This document shows, piece after piece, positions 8,646 through 16,923 of a stretch of 64,000 nucleotides of DNA. The first letter of the stretch is position 1; each line of letters opens with the position of its first letter. Source of the stretch: Candidatus Dormiibacterota bacterium (GTDB lineage: Bacteria; Chloroflexota; Dormibacteria; Aeolococcales; Aeolococcaceae). The stretch spans positions 1-64,000 of the forward strand of contig JAFARE010000002.1 of NCBI GenBank assembly GCA_019245575.1, written 5' to 3'. The notes beneath the pieces were generated by a model. That model was not told the DNA's origin. It searched no databases and saw only the letters and a program-made list of their open reading frames with translations. Made by a program: the position numbers and the translations under genes.

Positions 8646-8674
8646 TTGGAACAGCCGCCGCGCGGCGCTATCAT
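8646..8674 (+). promoter_or_regulatory. Promoter of the 8680-8905 non-coding RNA
   Basis: TTGGAA (8646-8651) and TATCAT (8669-8674) are separated by exactly 17 bp, one of the best sigma-70-type promoters in the window. It points right, away from yebC, toward a stretch with no plus-strand gene but with an intrinsic terminator. Confidence 0.6.
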
Positions 8675-8679
8675 CGAGT

Positions 8680-8905
8680 CAAGGAATCGACCTTCAGACG
8701 GAGGTGAGCTCTCAGTGAGGACCGTCTGGCAGCAACTCCGGCGCGGCCGAGCGGAGGGCTGAAGCCCAGGTCCGTCAGGAGCCTGGGCGAATTCCGCTGA
8801 GGCAAGGGATTTGCCTCGCACACAGATAGGCCCGGGAATGTCTACCGGGCTGCCGTACAACCGGCAAATGAATTTGGGGACCGGCTCAGCCGGTCCCTTT
8901 CTTTG
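8680..8905 (+). ncRNA. Putative structured non-coding RNA of about 220 nt, family not recognised
   Basis: A promoter (8646-8674) and a strong intrinsic terminator (8877-8905) delimit a transcript with no credible ORF. Hairpins visible in order: CAGACGG/CCGTCTG (about 8695-8728), CTCCG/CGGAG (about 8736-8756), GCCCAGG/CCTGGGC (about 8764-8788), GAGGCAA/TTGCCTC (about 8799-8817), GCCCGG/CCGGGC (about 8829-8850), TGCCG/CGGCA and the terminator. No T-box, SAM, cobalamin, TPP, tmRNA, SRP or RNase P signature is apparent. No plus-strand gene follows, so a trans-acting RNA fits better than a riboswitch. A short reading frame from ATG 8839 runs through the terminator and looks fortuitous. Confidence 0.6.
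8877..8905 (+). terminator. Intrinsic terminator of the non-coding RNA
   Basis: A perfect 9-bp stem (GGGACCGGC 8877-8885, loop TCA, GCCGGTCCC 8889-8897) is followed by TTTCTTT. The loop TCA is also the stop codon (TGA on the minus strand) of the convergent mpg gene, so the stem forms the 3' end of mpg. Confidence 0.8.
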
Positions 8906-9518
8906 TGCCCACGAGCCTTCGCGCCTGCTCCCGCCCCGGCCGCGGCGCTGACACGGCCGCGTGGCCATCCCAGGCGAAGCGCAGCGCGCGATCGGCTGCC
9001 GCCGTGATGCCGACCCGCCGCGACACGGTGATCCGCGGCCGCGACGCAGGTGGGCTGACCGACAGGCGCGCATCGCCACTGCAGACATCCAGGCCGTTGT
9101 CGAGCAGGGAGATTCCCAGTCCGCGGCAGAGGTTGCCCGGCCCGCGGAGCAGCGCCTCACGCGGCACCGCGCCACCTCGGCGCAGACGCACCGTGTCCTC
9201 GCCGGCCTCGACCGATGCCGCGCGCAGCAGCACCGCCCCGGCGGTCCCGCGTGACTCGGTCACCAGGTTGGCGCAGTGGTGCACGCCGTACGAGAAGTAG
9301 ACGTACAGATGGCCGGGTTCACCGAACATGATGGCCGCCCGCGGCGTCGGCCCGCGATATGCATGGGAGGCCGGGTCACCCAGCCCCAGGTATGCCTCGA
9401 CCTCGACCACCCGCGCCGATACGTGAGCGGACGTTCCCGCGTCCACCTCGAGCACGCATCCCACGAGGTCGCGCGCCACGTCGACGGTGGCCCGTGCGAA
9501 GAACTCCCGCTCCAGCAA
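8886..9518 (-). CDS. mpg: Putative 3-methyladenine DNA glycosylase (AAG/Mpg family)
   Basis: This base-excision repair enzyme removes alkylated purines. The 210-residue protein shows the AAG fold signatures: REFFARATVDVARDLVGCVL at the start, the catalytic glutamate in EVEAYLG (E41), SHAYRGPTPR, and YFSYGVHHCANLV, the DNA-intercalating tyrosine region. Length fits bacterial members (about 200). It starts 3 bp after the pheT stop and is the last gene of the infC-rpmI-rplT-pheST run. Its last codons sit in the terminator hairpin of the convergent non-coding RNA. Confidence 0.93.
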   Translation of the reverse strand: MLEREFFARATVDVARDLVGCVLEVDAGTSAHVSARVVEVEAYLGLGDPASHAYRGPTPRAAIMFGEPGHLYVYFSYGVHHCANLVTESRGTAGAVLLRAASVEAGEDTVRLRRGGAVPREALLRGPGNLCRGLGISLLDNGLDVCSGDARLSVSPPASRPRITVSRRVGITAAADRALRFAWDGHAAVSAPRPGREQARRLVGTKKGTG

Positions 9519-9521
9519 TCG

Positions 9522-12017
9522 CTACTGCCGCAGCTCCGCGCCGCAGTGCCGCGTCAGCGCGTCGACGATGCGCTGCTGCACCTGCTGCACCTCGTCGGAG
9601 GTCAGCGTTCGGTCGGCGGCGCGGTACGTGAGGCGGAACGTCCACCCCTTGCGTCCGGCGCCCAGGTGCGGCCCGCGGTACTCGTCATAGAGCTCAGCGG
9701 TCTCGAGGCTGGGTCCAGCAGCCTCGCGGACAGCGTCGAGCGCGGGTCCGGCCGGTTGGTTGCCGTCAACTGTGACTGCAACATCCTGCACCACGGCGGG
9801 GAAGCGCGCGGGCGCCTGGAAGCGGGGCACCTGGCGCGCGCGCGGCGCGAGCCCGTCGAGGTTGAGCTCGCCGACCAGCACGCGCCCGCGCAGGCCCAGC
9901 CGCTCCGCGGTCTCGGGTTCGACCTCGCCGATCATGCCCACCTCACGTCCGCCGCTCAGCAACCTCGCGCTGCGGGCCCGCCTCATTCCGTGCAGCTCAG
10001 CCGGCTCGGCGGTGAGCCGGGCGCCGGCGACATCCTCGGCAACCCGCACCAGCAGCGACTGCAGATGACGCAGCGTGCGCCCGGCGTGGTGCGCCGCGCC
10101 CGGGCTCTGGGCCGCCACGCTGAGCAGCAGCGGCTCCAGCGGCAGCGGCACCGCCTCGTGGTCGACAGCGTCGCCGACCGAGCCCTCGGCCAGCGTCGCC
10201 CGCTCACCGTCCCAGAACACGCGTCCCAGCTCGAACAGCGCGGGCTCGCTGACGCCGCGATTGAGGTTGAGCGCCAGCGCAACGCACAGGCCGGGCAGCT
10301 GGCTCACGCGCATCACCGTCCACTCCTCGGTCAGTGGATTGCGCAGCGCGAGTGGTGTGCGCGCGACCGCTGCGCCGGGTATGAGCCGCGCCACATCCGT
10401 GGAGGTGAATGAGTACGTGATCGCCTCGTCGAAACCGGCGCCGAGACATGCTTCACGAACCTCGTCCTCCGGGGCGGCCGGCGGCGCCGGGTCCCGCAGC
10501 GCCGTGCGCCGTCCCGGCAGGGTGCTCGGCACGCGCTGATAGCCGAGCATCCGGCCCACCTCTTCGATGACGTCCTCGCGGATCGTCACGTCGCGGCGGA
10601 AGTGGGGCGGCACCGCGGTGAGTGACGCGCCCTCCTGCTCCACGGCGAACCCGAGATGGGCCAGGATCGTCGCCGCCTCGGTGGCGTCGACGGCGTAGCC
10701 GAGCACGTTGCTCATCTGCGCAGCGGTGACGCTGATGGGCGCGATCTCGGGCAGCGGGGCGGGCCATGCGTCGACCAGCCCGCGCAGCACATGACCTCCG
10801 GCGCCCTCGGCGATGAGCCGGGCGCCGCGGTCCAGCGCGACCGGTGGAATGGTGTCGCTCAAGCCCTTCTCGAAGAGCGTGGACGCGTCGGTGCGCAGGT
10901 TGAGGCGGCCGGAGGTCGCGCGCACCGCAACGCCGTCCCAGCTGGCCGCTTCCAGCAGCACGTTGCGGCTGCCTGCATCCACCGCCGTGTCGCTGCCGCC
11001 CATCACGCCCGCGAGGCTGATGACGCGGTCCCCCGCGCACACGACGATGTCGGCTGCGGACAGCGTGCGCCGCACACCGTCCAGCGTCGTGAGCTCCTCG
11101 CCGTCGTGGGCTCGTCGCACAACGATGTCGGCGCTGCCCGCGTCCGGCGCTGCGGCGACCACGCGGTCGAGGTCGAACGCGTGCATCGGCTGGCCGAGCT
11201 CATGGGCGACGAAGTTGGTGACGTCGACCACGTTGTTGATGGGACGCAGACCGACCGCGCGCAGCCGCTCCTGCAACCACGAAGGAGACGGCCCCATGGT
11301 CACGTTCTCGATGACGCGCGCTGCGAAGCGGCGGCATCCCGCCACGTCGTCGACGCGGACGCGCACGCGCTGCTCGGCGGCCACGGCCGATGCGCGCTCC
11401 TCCGGGATGGCCGTGTCGGGCTCGAGGAGCGTCTCCCCCAGCGCCGCCGCGAGCTCACGCGCCAGCCCCAGATGGCAGAGGCAGTCGGGGCGGTTGGTCG
11501 TCACCTCGACGTCGAGGACGACGTCCATGTCGAGCGCTTCGCGAAGCGGCTGGCCGGGTACTCCGTGATCCAGCACCAGGATGCCGGCAGCGTCGTCGCC
11601 GACACCGAGCTCCGCGGCCGAGCAGAGCATGCCCGGGGACTGGAACTTGCCGCGGTAGGTGCGCACTCCCAGCGCCTCCTCCATGGCGGGCGGGCGCGTT
11701 CCCGGCGGCGCGTAGGGCACGAGGTCGCCGGCGCGAAGGTTCGGAGCGCCGGTCACGACGCGCAGCGGCGATGTGGCGACGCCCAGGTCGACGAGCGCTC
11801 GCGGCGGCTGCGGTCCGATGTCGAGGTCCGCCAGCAGCAGGCCGTGACTCGAGCCGGGCATCGGCTCGAGCTGCAGCACGCGGGCGACGATGATGCCGGC
11901 CGCCGCTTCCGCCACCGCCCCGACCTCGGAGCCGGTTTCCGTCAGCGTGCGCACGATCATGTCCACCGGCGCGTCCAGCGGCGCGTAGTCGCGCAGCCAG
12001 CGAAGGGAGGCCTTCAT
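9522..12017 (-). CDS. pheT: Phenylalanyl-tRNA synthetase beta subunit
   Basis: PheT pairs with PheS in the (alpha-beta)2 enzyme that charges tRNA-Phe; the beta subunit carries the editing site. The 831-residue protein has the N-terminal MKASLRWLRDYAPLD block, the EMAP/tRNA-binding domain (about 40-150), the B3/B4 editing domain with NVVDVTNFVAHELGQPMHAFD (around 260-280), B5, the inactive synthetase-like core and the C-terminal FDX-ACB domain (RFQAPARFPAVVQDVAVTV). Length is in the usual range (about 800). It follows pheS by 13 bp. Confidence 0.97.
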   Translation of the reverse strand: MKASLRWLRDYAPLDAPVDMIVRTLTETGSEVGAVAEAAAGIIVARVLQLEPMPGSSHGLLLADLDIGPQPPRALVDLGVATSPLRVVTGAPNLRAGDLVPYAPPGTRPPAMEEALGVRTYRGKFQSPGMLCSAAELGVGDDAAGILVLDHGVPGQPLREALDMDVVLDVEVTTNRPDCLCHLGLARELAAALGETLLEPDTAIPEERASAVAAEQRVRVRVDDVAGCRRFAARVIENVTMGPSPSWLQERLRAVGLRPINNVVDVTNFVAHELGQPMHAFDLDRVVAAAPDAGSADIVVRRAHDGEELTTLDGVRRTLSAADIVVCAGDRVISLAGVMGGSDTAVDAGSRNVLLEAASWDGVAVRATSGRLNLRTDASTLFEKGLSDTIPPVALDRGARLIAEGAGGHVLRGLVDAWPAPLPEIAPISVTAAQMSNVLGYAVDATEAATILAHLGFAVEQEGASLTAVPPHFRRDVTIREDVIEEVGRMLGYQRVPSTLPGRRTALRDPAPPAAPEDEVREACLGAGFDEAITYSFTSTDVARLIPGAAVARTPLALRNPLTEEWTVMRVSQLPGLCVALALNLNRGVSEPALFELGRVFWDGERATLAEGSVGDAVDHEAVPLPLEPLLLSVAAQSPGAAHHAGRTLRHLQSLLVRVAEDVAGARLTAEPAELHGMRRARSARLLSGGREVGMIGEVEPETAERLGLRGRVLVGELNLDGLAPRARQVPRFQAPARFPAVVQDVAVTVDGNQPAGPALDAVREAAGPSLETAELYDEYRGPHLGAGRKGWTFRLTYRAADRTLTSDEVQQVQQRIVDALTRHCGAELRQ

Positions 12018-12030
12018 CGCGCCGGGTCGC

Positions 12031-13089
12031 TCACGACACGGGCCGCAGGAAGCGCACGTCGTTCTCGTACAGCAGGCGCATGTCGCTGATGTCGTAGGCC
12101 AGCATCGCGGCGCGCTCGATGCCCATGCCGAAGGCGAACCCCGAGTAGCGCTCGGGGTCGATGCCGCCGTTGCGCAGCACAGCGGGGTGGACCATGCCGC
12201 AGCCGAGCAGCTCCAACCAGCCGCTGTGCTTGCACAGCGTGCAGCCGCTGCCGTCGCAGGACACGCAGGCGAGCTCCAGCTCGAGTGACGGCTCGGTGAA
12301 CGGGAAGTTGTGGGGCCGCCAGCGCACCCGCGCGTCGGCTGCGAAGAAGGAGCGCACGAAGAACTCCAGCGTGCCCTTGAGATCCGAGACCGCGATGCCC
12401 TCGTCGATGCACAGTCCTTCCACCTGGTGGAACATGGGCAGGTGGGAGGCGTCGTAGTCGCGGCGATAGGCCTTGCCCGGAACGATGACTCGCTGCGGCG
12501 CGCCGCGCACCAGCATGCTGCGGATCTGCACGGGTGAGGTGTGCGTCCGCAGCAGGCGCGAGTCGTCGACGTAGAAGGTGTCGTGCGCGTCGCGCGCGGG
12601 ATGGCCGGGTGGCTGGTTGACCAGCGTGAAGTTGTAGCGGTCGTACTCGACCTCCGGCCCGGCCACGGCGATGTATCCGATCTGCCCGAAGATGCGGCGG
12701 ATCTCTCGCGCCGCGAGCGTCACCGGGTTGAGGCGGCCCCGTCGCAGCGGCCGGGGCGGCCACGTGAGGTCGAGCGCTTCGGTGGCGTCCTGCTGCGCAC
12801 GCGCGGCAACTTCGAGCTCGGCACGGCGCTCGTCGATGGCGTCGCTCACGCGTTCGGTGAGCGTGTTCACGGTCTGGCCCAGCGCGCGACGCGCGTCGGC
12901 GTCGGCCAGCTTGCCCAGCCCACGCCGGAAAACCGTCAGGCGGCCGTCGCCGCGTCCAAGGTAGAGCGCGCGAACCGCCTCGAGCTGCGCCGCGTCGGCC
13001 GCGGCGCGCACGGCGTCGAGCGCTTCAGCGGCGACGCGGTGGGCGTCCTGGCCGTCGGCGCCGGTATCCCGCCCCGGTTCCGCCGTCAC
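12031..13089 (-). CDS. pheS: Phenylalanyl-tRNA synthetase alpha subunit
   Basis: PheS is the catalytic class II subunit. The 352-residue protein has an N-terminal coiled-coil arm (about 15-100), motif 2 around [13 protein letters not shown], a conserved [10 protein letters not shown], and motif 3 near [14 protein letters not shown] at the C-terminus. A zinc-finger-like [12 protein letters not shown] insertion lies near residues 275-286, as in some bacterial PheS. The GTG start 13089 overlaps the rplT stop by 4 bases. Confidence 0.97.
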   Translation of the reverse strand: MTAEPGRDTGADGQDAHRVAAEALDAVRAAADAAQLEAVRALYLGRGDGRLTVFRRGLGKLADADARRALGQTVNTLTERVSDAIDERRAELEVAARAQQDATEALDLTWPPRPLRRGRLNPVTLAAREIRRIFGQIGYIAVAGPEVEYDRYNFTLVNQPPGHPARDAHDTFYVDDSRLLRTHTSPVQIRSMLVRGAPQRVIVPGKAYRRDYDASHLPMFHQVEGLCIDEGIAVSDLKGTLEFFVRSFFAADARVRWRPHNFPFTEPSLELELACVSCDGSGCTLCKHSGWLELLGCGMVHPAVLRNGGIDPERYSGFAFGMGIERAAMLAYDISDMRLLYENDVRFLRPVS

Positions 13090-13448
13090 TCGCCGGCCGC
13101 AGTACCCCGGGCCACCTCAACCAGCTGCTTGAACGCCGCGGCATCCTCCACAGCCAGGTCGGCGAGCATCTTGCGGTCGATCTCCACGCCCGCTTCCTTG
13201 AGACCGTGCATGAAGCGGTTGTACGCGAGGCCGTTCTGGCGCGCGGCGGCGTTGATGCGCGTGATCCAGAGCGCGCGCATGTCGCCCTTCCGCTGCTTGC
13301 GGTCGCGGTACGCGTACGCCAGCGAGTGCATCACCGCCTCGTTGGCCGACTTGAAGAGCCGGCGCCTCGTGCCCTGCATGCCCTCCGCCATCTCGAGCAC
13401 CTTCTTGTGCCGTGCCCGGGCGGTGACTCCACGCTTCACTCTGGCCAT
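13086..13448 (-). CDS. rplT: 50S ribosomal protein L20
   Basis: L20 binds 23S rRNA and is essential for early 50S assembly; in several bacteria it also represses its own infC-rpmI-rplT operon through the leader RNA. The 120-residue protein starts [18 protein letters not shown] and carries the [17 protein letters not shown] signature (about 59-75). Length is standard. It follows rpmI by 10 bp and overlaps pheS. Confidence 0.98.
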   Translation of the reverse strand: MARVKRGVTARARHKKVLEMAEGMQGTRRRLFKSANEAVMHSLAYAYRDRKQRKGDMRALWITRINAAARQNGLAYNRFMHGLKEAGVEIDRKMLADLAVEDAAAFKQLVEVARGTAAGE

Positions 13449-13458
13449 CGCCTCTCCC

Positions 13459-13656
13459 CTACAGGTATGGCGCCAGCCGCACGACCGTCTTGCGGCCGGC
13501 GGTTGCCACCTCGTGCTGCTTCCGGTACTGCCGCTTGCGCTTGCTGCTCTTCTTCTCCAGCAGATGCGAGCGAAACGCCTTGCGCCGCATCACCTTTCCC
13601 GTCGAGGTGATGCGGAAGCGCTTCTTCGCTCCCCTATGCGTTCGGATCTTTGGCAT
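13459..13656 (-). CDS. rpmI: 50S ribosomal protein L35
   Basis: The 65-residue protein starts [14 protein letters not shown] at ATG 13656 and ends in a basic tail; both features are diagnostic of L35. A longer frame (start 13743) overlaps infC and is rejected. The start lies 23 nt inside the infC 3' end, so the two genes overlap and are probably translationally coupled. Confidence 0.97.
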   Translation of the reverse strand: MPKIRTHRGAKKRFRITSTGKVMRRKAFRSHLLEKKSSKRKRQYRKQHEVATAGRKTVVRLAPYL

Positions 13657-14272
13657 CTTCGTTTCCCTGTGTCGTCTCATTCCCGGACACCTGCGCGGTG
13701 GCTGGCTGCTCCCGGGTCTGCCGGTCGCCCTCCCGCTGCTCACTGCGCGGATGCTTCTTGGCCAGGGGGCTGAGGATCATGATCATGTTTCGCCCTTCGA
13801 CCAGCGGATTGCGCTCGATGATCGCGACTTCCTTCAACTCATCGGCCATCCGGTCGAGGAGCCGCCGGCCGTATTCCTGGTGCACCATCTCGCGCCCACG
13901 GAACATGATCGTCAGCTTGACCTTGTCGCCCTCGCGGAGGAAGTTGCGCACCGACCCGAACTTCGTCTGGAAGTCGTGCTCGGAGATCTTGGGACGCAGC
14001 TTCATCTCCTTGACGTTGATGGTGTTGTGTTCCCGCCTGCTCTCCTTCTCCTTTTTCAGAGCCTCGAACTTGTACCGCCCGTAGTCCATCAGGCGGCAGA
14101 CCGGGGGTTGAGCTTGAGGAGCCACCTCGACCAGATCCAGCTCCCTCTGGGTGGCGAGCTCCCGGGCCTTGTCGATGGAGACGATGCCCAGCTGCTCACC
14201 CGTTGTGTCGTCGAACAAGCGGACGGTTGCAACGCGGATCTGGTCGTTGATCCTCAGCTCTCGAAATGCGAT
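13634..14272 (-). CDS. infC: Translation initiation factor IF-3, with an AUC start codon
   Basis: IF-3 keeps 30S subunits free and checks initiator tRNA and start codon. No ATG, GTG or CTG fits the conserved N-terminus: the frame reads [19 protein letters not shown] then [12 protein letters not shown]. The initiator is best taken as ATC at 14272-14270, 9 nt after a perfect GGAGG. Rare AUU/AUC starts are the hallmark of infC, allowing IF-3 to repress its own translation. The 212-residue product has the N domain, the lysine-rich linker and the C domain ([13 protein letters not shown]), plus an unusually hydrophilic tail of about 35 residues rich in E, Q, T and N. A TTG at 14218 would remove part of the N domain. 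Confidence 0.93.
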   Translation of the reverse strand: MAFRELRINDQIRVATVRLFDDTTGEQLGIVSIDKARELATQRELDLVEVAPQAQPPVCRLMDYGRYKFEALKKEKESRREHNTINVKEMKLRPKISEHDFQTKFGSVRNFLREGDKVKLTIMFRGREMVHQEYGRRLLDRMADELKEVAIIERNPLVEGRNMIMILSPLAKKHPRSEQREGDRQTREQPATAQVSGNETTQGNEDAKDPNA

Positions 14273-14408
14273 GGGGCGAAACCTCCGGATAAAAAAATGG
14301 ATAGCTTTCCGCTATCCAGGAGTCGGCCGGTCTGGACCTCCAAGGCGAACCCGGGAGGTGAGATGCGTACGGCACGCATCTTCTTTGCGGCGCCTCGTCG
14401 GCGTCCGG
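14273..14408 (-). promoter_or_regulatory. infC-rpmI-rplT leader with attenuator and alternative hairpins
   Basis: The 5' leader contains, in transcription order, hairpin 1 (AGATGCGT/ACGCATCT, 14381-14361), hairpin 2 (ACCTCC 14359-14354 with GGAGGT 14341-14336) and an intrinsic terminator (14317-14291), then the infC Shine-Dalgarno GGAGG. The ACCTCC of hairpin 2 could instead pair with the infC GGAGGT, so the hairpins may be mutually exclusive. Control of this operon by L20 or IF-3 acting on the leader is known in other bacteria; the mechanism here is inferred. Confidence 0.6.
14291..14317 (-). terminator. Attenuator terminator in the infC leader
   Basis: On the minus strand GGATAGC (14317-14311), loop GGAAA, GCTATCC (14305-14299) form a perfect 7-bp stem followed by A and seven T (14297-14291). 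It ends 18 nt before the AUC start, so it can act as a conditional terminator upstream of infC. Confidence 0.75.
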
Positions 14409-14414
14409 TGGCCG

Positions 14415-14442
14415 AGCATATCACGCGCCGCCGGACGCCAAA
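14415..14442 (-). promoter_or_regulatory. Candidate infC operon promoter
   Basis: A -10-like TATGCT (14420-14415) with a weak -35 TTTGGC (14442-14437) at 16-bp spacing lies just after the stop of the upstream methyltransferase gene. The predicted start near 14408 gives a leader of about 135 nt, consistent with the attenuator structure. The -35 is poor. Confidence 0.4.
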
Positions 14443-14452
14443 CCCGGCGTCG

Positions 14453-15049
14453 TCAATCCGCCAAACGGGCGTGCAGCAGCATCTCCGGCGCCCCCCGCGC
14501 GCCCGTCACCGGCGACGGGACGATGCCGAGCACTCGCCAGCCCGCCGCGGCGACGCCGGCTGCCGCGCGCCCGGCGGCAGCCTGCACTGACTCCGCGTCG
14601 ACCGGAGCCCGTCCAAGGTGCAGCTCGAACATGGGCTTGACCAGGGCGAGCAGGTCCGCGCCAGACGCGAGCGTCACCCCACGGAGCTGGGGCACCGCGT
14701 CCGTCAGCGACAGGTACGAGACGTCGACGGTGACGACCTCGACGGCGTCGGGGACGAGCACGCGGTCGAGGCTGCCCAGGTTGGTGGCCTCGAGGTTCAC
14801 CACACGCGGATCCTGGCGCAGCGAGCCGAGCAGCTGGCCATGGCCCGCGTCCACCGCGTACACGCGAGCCGCGCCCGCCCGGAGCAGCACCCGGGTGAAT
14901 CCCCCTGCGGCAGCGCCCACGTCCAGCGCCACGCGCCCGCTCACGGGGACCGCAAACGCCTCCAGCGCCGCCTGCAACTTGGCCTCGCCGCGGAGCGGAG
15001 CGGGCTTGGGAAGGTCCAGCGCCGTGGAGCGGCGCGGCGCGCGGCTCAC
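14453..15049 (-). CDS. FtsJ/TlyA-like RNA methyltransferase domain protein (no S4 domain)
   Basis: The 198-residue protein has the SAM-binding Rossmann motif ALDVGAAAGGFTRVLL (about 42-57), then ARVYAVDAGHGQL and VVTVDVSYLSL, the same order as in the methyltransferase half of TlyA. It lacks the N-terminal S4 RNA-binding domain of the true TlyA at 42156-42932. It may methylate rRNA at another site; the substrate cannot be told from sequence. The GTG start 15049 overlaps the thrS stop by 4 bases, so it is translated with thrS, upstream of the infC operon. It could be an old tlyA duplication or a separate family. Confidence 0.75.
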   Translation of the reverse strand: MSRAPRRSTALDLPKPAPLRGEAKLQAALEAFAVPVSGRVALDVGAAAGGFTRVLLRAGAARVYAVDAGHGQLLGSLRQDPRVVNLEATNLGSLDRVLVPDAVEVVTVDVSYLSLTDAVPQLRGVTLASGADLLALVKPMFELHLGRAPVDAESVQAAAGRAAAGVAAAGWRVLGIVPSPVTGARGAPEMLLHARLAD

Positions 15050-16860
15050 GAGGGCCGCCGAGCGCGGACCTCGTCAATCAGCTGCGCGGCCAGCGAATCC
15101 ACGGCGAGATCGACCTGCGCGCCGTGGCGCGTGTCACGCACGCGCACGACGTCGTCGCCGCGCTCCACATCCCGCCGGCCCACCACGACCACATAGGGCA
15201 CCTTGCGCAGCTCCGCGTCGCGCACGCGCGCCTGCATCCGCTCCCCGTGGTGGTCGTTGACCACGGCGCGAAGGCCGGCAGCGTTGAGACGCTGCTGCAG
15301 CGACTCGATGTACGCCATCACCTCGGGGGCGTCATCCTGCACGGGCACCAGCTCGCACTGCACCGGCGCGAGCCACAGGGGCAGATGTCCCGCGAAGTGC
15401 TCGATGAGCACGCCGACGAAGCGCTCGAGCGACCCGTAGATGACGCGGTGGATGACGGCGGGCGTGCGCTCCGCCCCGTCTGTGTCCACGTAGGTGCAGC
15501 CGAAGCGGCGCGGCAGCTGGAAGTCGAGCTGGATGGTGCCCATCTGCCAGGAGCGCCCGATGGCGTCCTCCATCATGATGTCGATCTTCGGTCCGTAGAA
15601 GGCGCCCTCACCGGCGTCGACCCCGAAGCCCCCCGCCCCGGCGTGCCGCTCGAGGATGCGCAGCAACGCGGCTTCGGCGCGGTCCCACGTCTCCACGTCG
15701 CCGATGAAGTCGTCGGGCCGGGTCCCCAGGCGAAATGCGTAGCGCAGGTCGAACAGCGAATAGAAGCGGTGCGTGATCTCGAAGATGCGGTCGTACTCCG
15801 CCTCGATCTGCTCCTCCGTGACGAAGATGTGCGCGTCGTCCTGCTGGAACTTGCGCGCGCGCAGCAGGCCGTGCAGCGTCCCCGAGCGCTCGAAGCGGTG
15901 CAGGATGTCGCAGTCGGAAAGGCGGAGCGGCAGCTCCCGGTAGCTGTGCCGCCGCATGTTGTAGACCACCATCGCGTTCGGGCAATTCATCGGCTTGACG
16001 CCGTACGCCGTCTGCTCGTCGACCGGCATCACGAACATCTCGGTGCGGTAGTGGTCCCAGTGGCCCGAGATCTCCCAGAGACGCTTCTCGTTGATCAGCG
16101 GCGACATGATCTCCTGGTAACCGCGGCGCTGATGCTCGTCGCGCCAGAAGGCGAGCAGCTCGTTGAGCACGATCACGCCGTTGGGCAGCCAGTAGGGCAT
16201 CCCTGGCGCCGTCGCGTCGAAGTCGAAGAGCTGCAGCTCCCGGCCGAGGCGCCGATGGTCACGCCGCTCCGCCTCCGCAAGGCGCTCCAGGTAGGCGTCG
16301 AGGTCCTGCTCAGAGAACCATGCGGTACCGTACACGCGCTGCAGCTGCTCGTTGCGCTCGTCGCCGCGCCAGTACACCCCGGCGACGCGCAGCAGCTTCA
16401 CCGCCTGGAGCCAGCCGCTGTCCGGCACGTGTGGTCCGCGGCAGAGGTCCACGAAGTCGCCTGTGCGATACACGCCCACCGCGTCGACGCTCTCGCCGAG
16501 CCGGTCGATGATGTCGACCTTGAAATCCTGGCCCATCCCGGCGAACAGCGCTCGCGCGTCGTCGCGCGGCATCACCTCGCGCGTGAACGGGATGTGCTGC
16601 GCGGCGAGCTCCGCCGTGCGAGCCTGCAGCGCCGCGAGGTCCTCGTCGCTGAAGTGGCGCCCGTCAGGAAGCCGGAAGTTGTAGAAGAAGCCGTCCTCGA
16701 TTGGGGGCCCGACGTCGTACTGCGCGCCAGGAAACAGCTGCGTGACCGCGGCCGCGAGCAGATGCGCCGCGCTGTGGCGCAGGATCTCGAGCGACGGCTC
16801 CTCCGGCGCCTCCAGCGGCAGTCCGGCCTCAGCTGCTTCGTCGACGACCTCGTCGGGCAT
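15046..16860 (-). CDS. thrS: Threonyl-tRNA synthetase lacking the TGS domain
   Basis: ThrRS charges tRNA-Thr and edits Ser-tRNA-Thr. The 604-residue protein begins about 25 residues before the N2 editing domain (HSAAH, with the later CRGPHV), so the usual N-terminal TGS domain of about 60 residues is absent. The class II core shows MNCPNAMVVYN and the RYRELPLR-like block, the zinc ligands of ThrRS, and the C-terminal anticodon-binding domain. Its ATG (16860) lies 10 nt after a TAGAAT box with no Shine-Dalgarno sequence, suggesting a leaderless mRNA. There is no room for a T-box leader. Confidence 0.96.
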   Translation of the reverse strand: MPDEVVDEAAEAGLPLEAPEEPSLEILRHSAAHLLAAAVTQLFPGAQYDVGPPIEDGFFYNFRLPDGRHFSDEDLAALQARTAELAAQHIPFTREVMPRDDARALFAGMGQDFKVDIIDRLGESVDAVGVYRTGDFVDLCRGPHVPDSGWLQAVKLLRVAGVYWRGDERNEQLQRVYGTAWFSEQDLDAYLERLAEAERRDHRRLGRELQLFDFDATAPGMPYWLPNGVIVLNELLAFWRDEHQRRGYQEIMSPLINEKRLWEISGHWDHYRTEMFVMPVDEQTAYGVKPMNCPNAMVVYNMRRHSYRELPLRLSDCDILHRFERSGTLHGLLRARKFQQDDAHIFVTEEQIEAEYDRIFEITHRFYSLFDLRYAFRLGTRPDDFIGDVETWDRAEAALLRILERHAGAGGFGVDAGEGAFYGPKIDIMMEDAIGRSWQMGTIQLDFQLPRRFGCTYVDTDGAERTPAVIHRVIYGSLERFVGVLIEHFAGHLPLWLAPVQCELVPVQDDAPEVMAYIESLQQRLNAAGLRAVVNDHHGERMQARVRDAELRKVPYVVVVGRRDVERGDDVVRVRDTRHGAQVDLAVDSLAAQLIDEVRARRPS

Positions 16861-16870
16861 GTGGAAGCGG

Positions 16871-16876
16871 ATTCTA
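16871..16876 (-). promoter_or_regulatory. -10 box of thrS, implying a leaderless transcript
   Basis: TAGAAT on the minus strand ends 10 nt before the thrS ATG, and the intervening CCGCTTCCAC is not a ribosome binding site. Transcription would start within a few bases of the ATG. No clear -35 is visible. Confidence 0.5.
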
Positions 16877-16923
16877 GGAGAGGGAAACCGTCCCAGCGGG
16901 CGGGGATGCAGAGGTGCGGCGGG

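Noticed and set aside
8680-8905. Assigning the non-coding RNA to SAM, cobalamin, TPP, SRP, tmRNA or RNase P families
   Set aside because: Hallmark conserved stretches of each family are missing and no plus-strand gene follows that a riboswitch could control; left unassigned.
8839-8950. Small ORF from ATG 8839 inside the non-coding RNA
   Set aside because: It has no ribosome binding site, runs through the terminator stem and continues antisense to mpg.
16861-16923. T-box or other riboswitch leader for thrS, pheS or alaS
   Set aside because: The upstream gaps are too short (63 bp for thrS, 66 bp for alaS; pheS overlaps rplT) and no specifier loop or GGTGG T-box motif is present.
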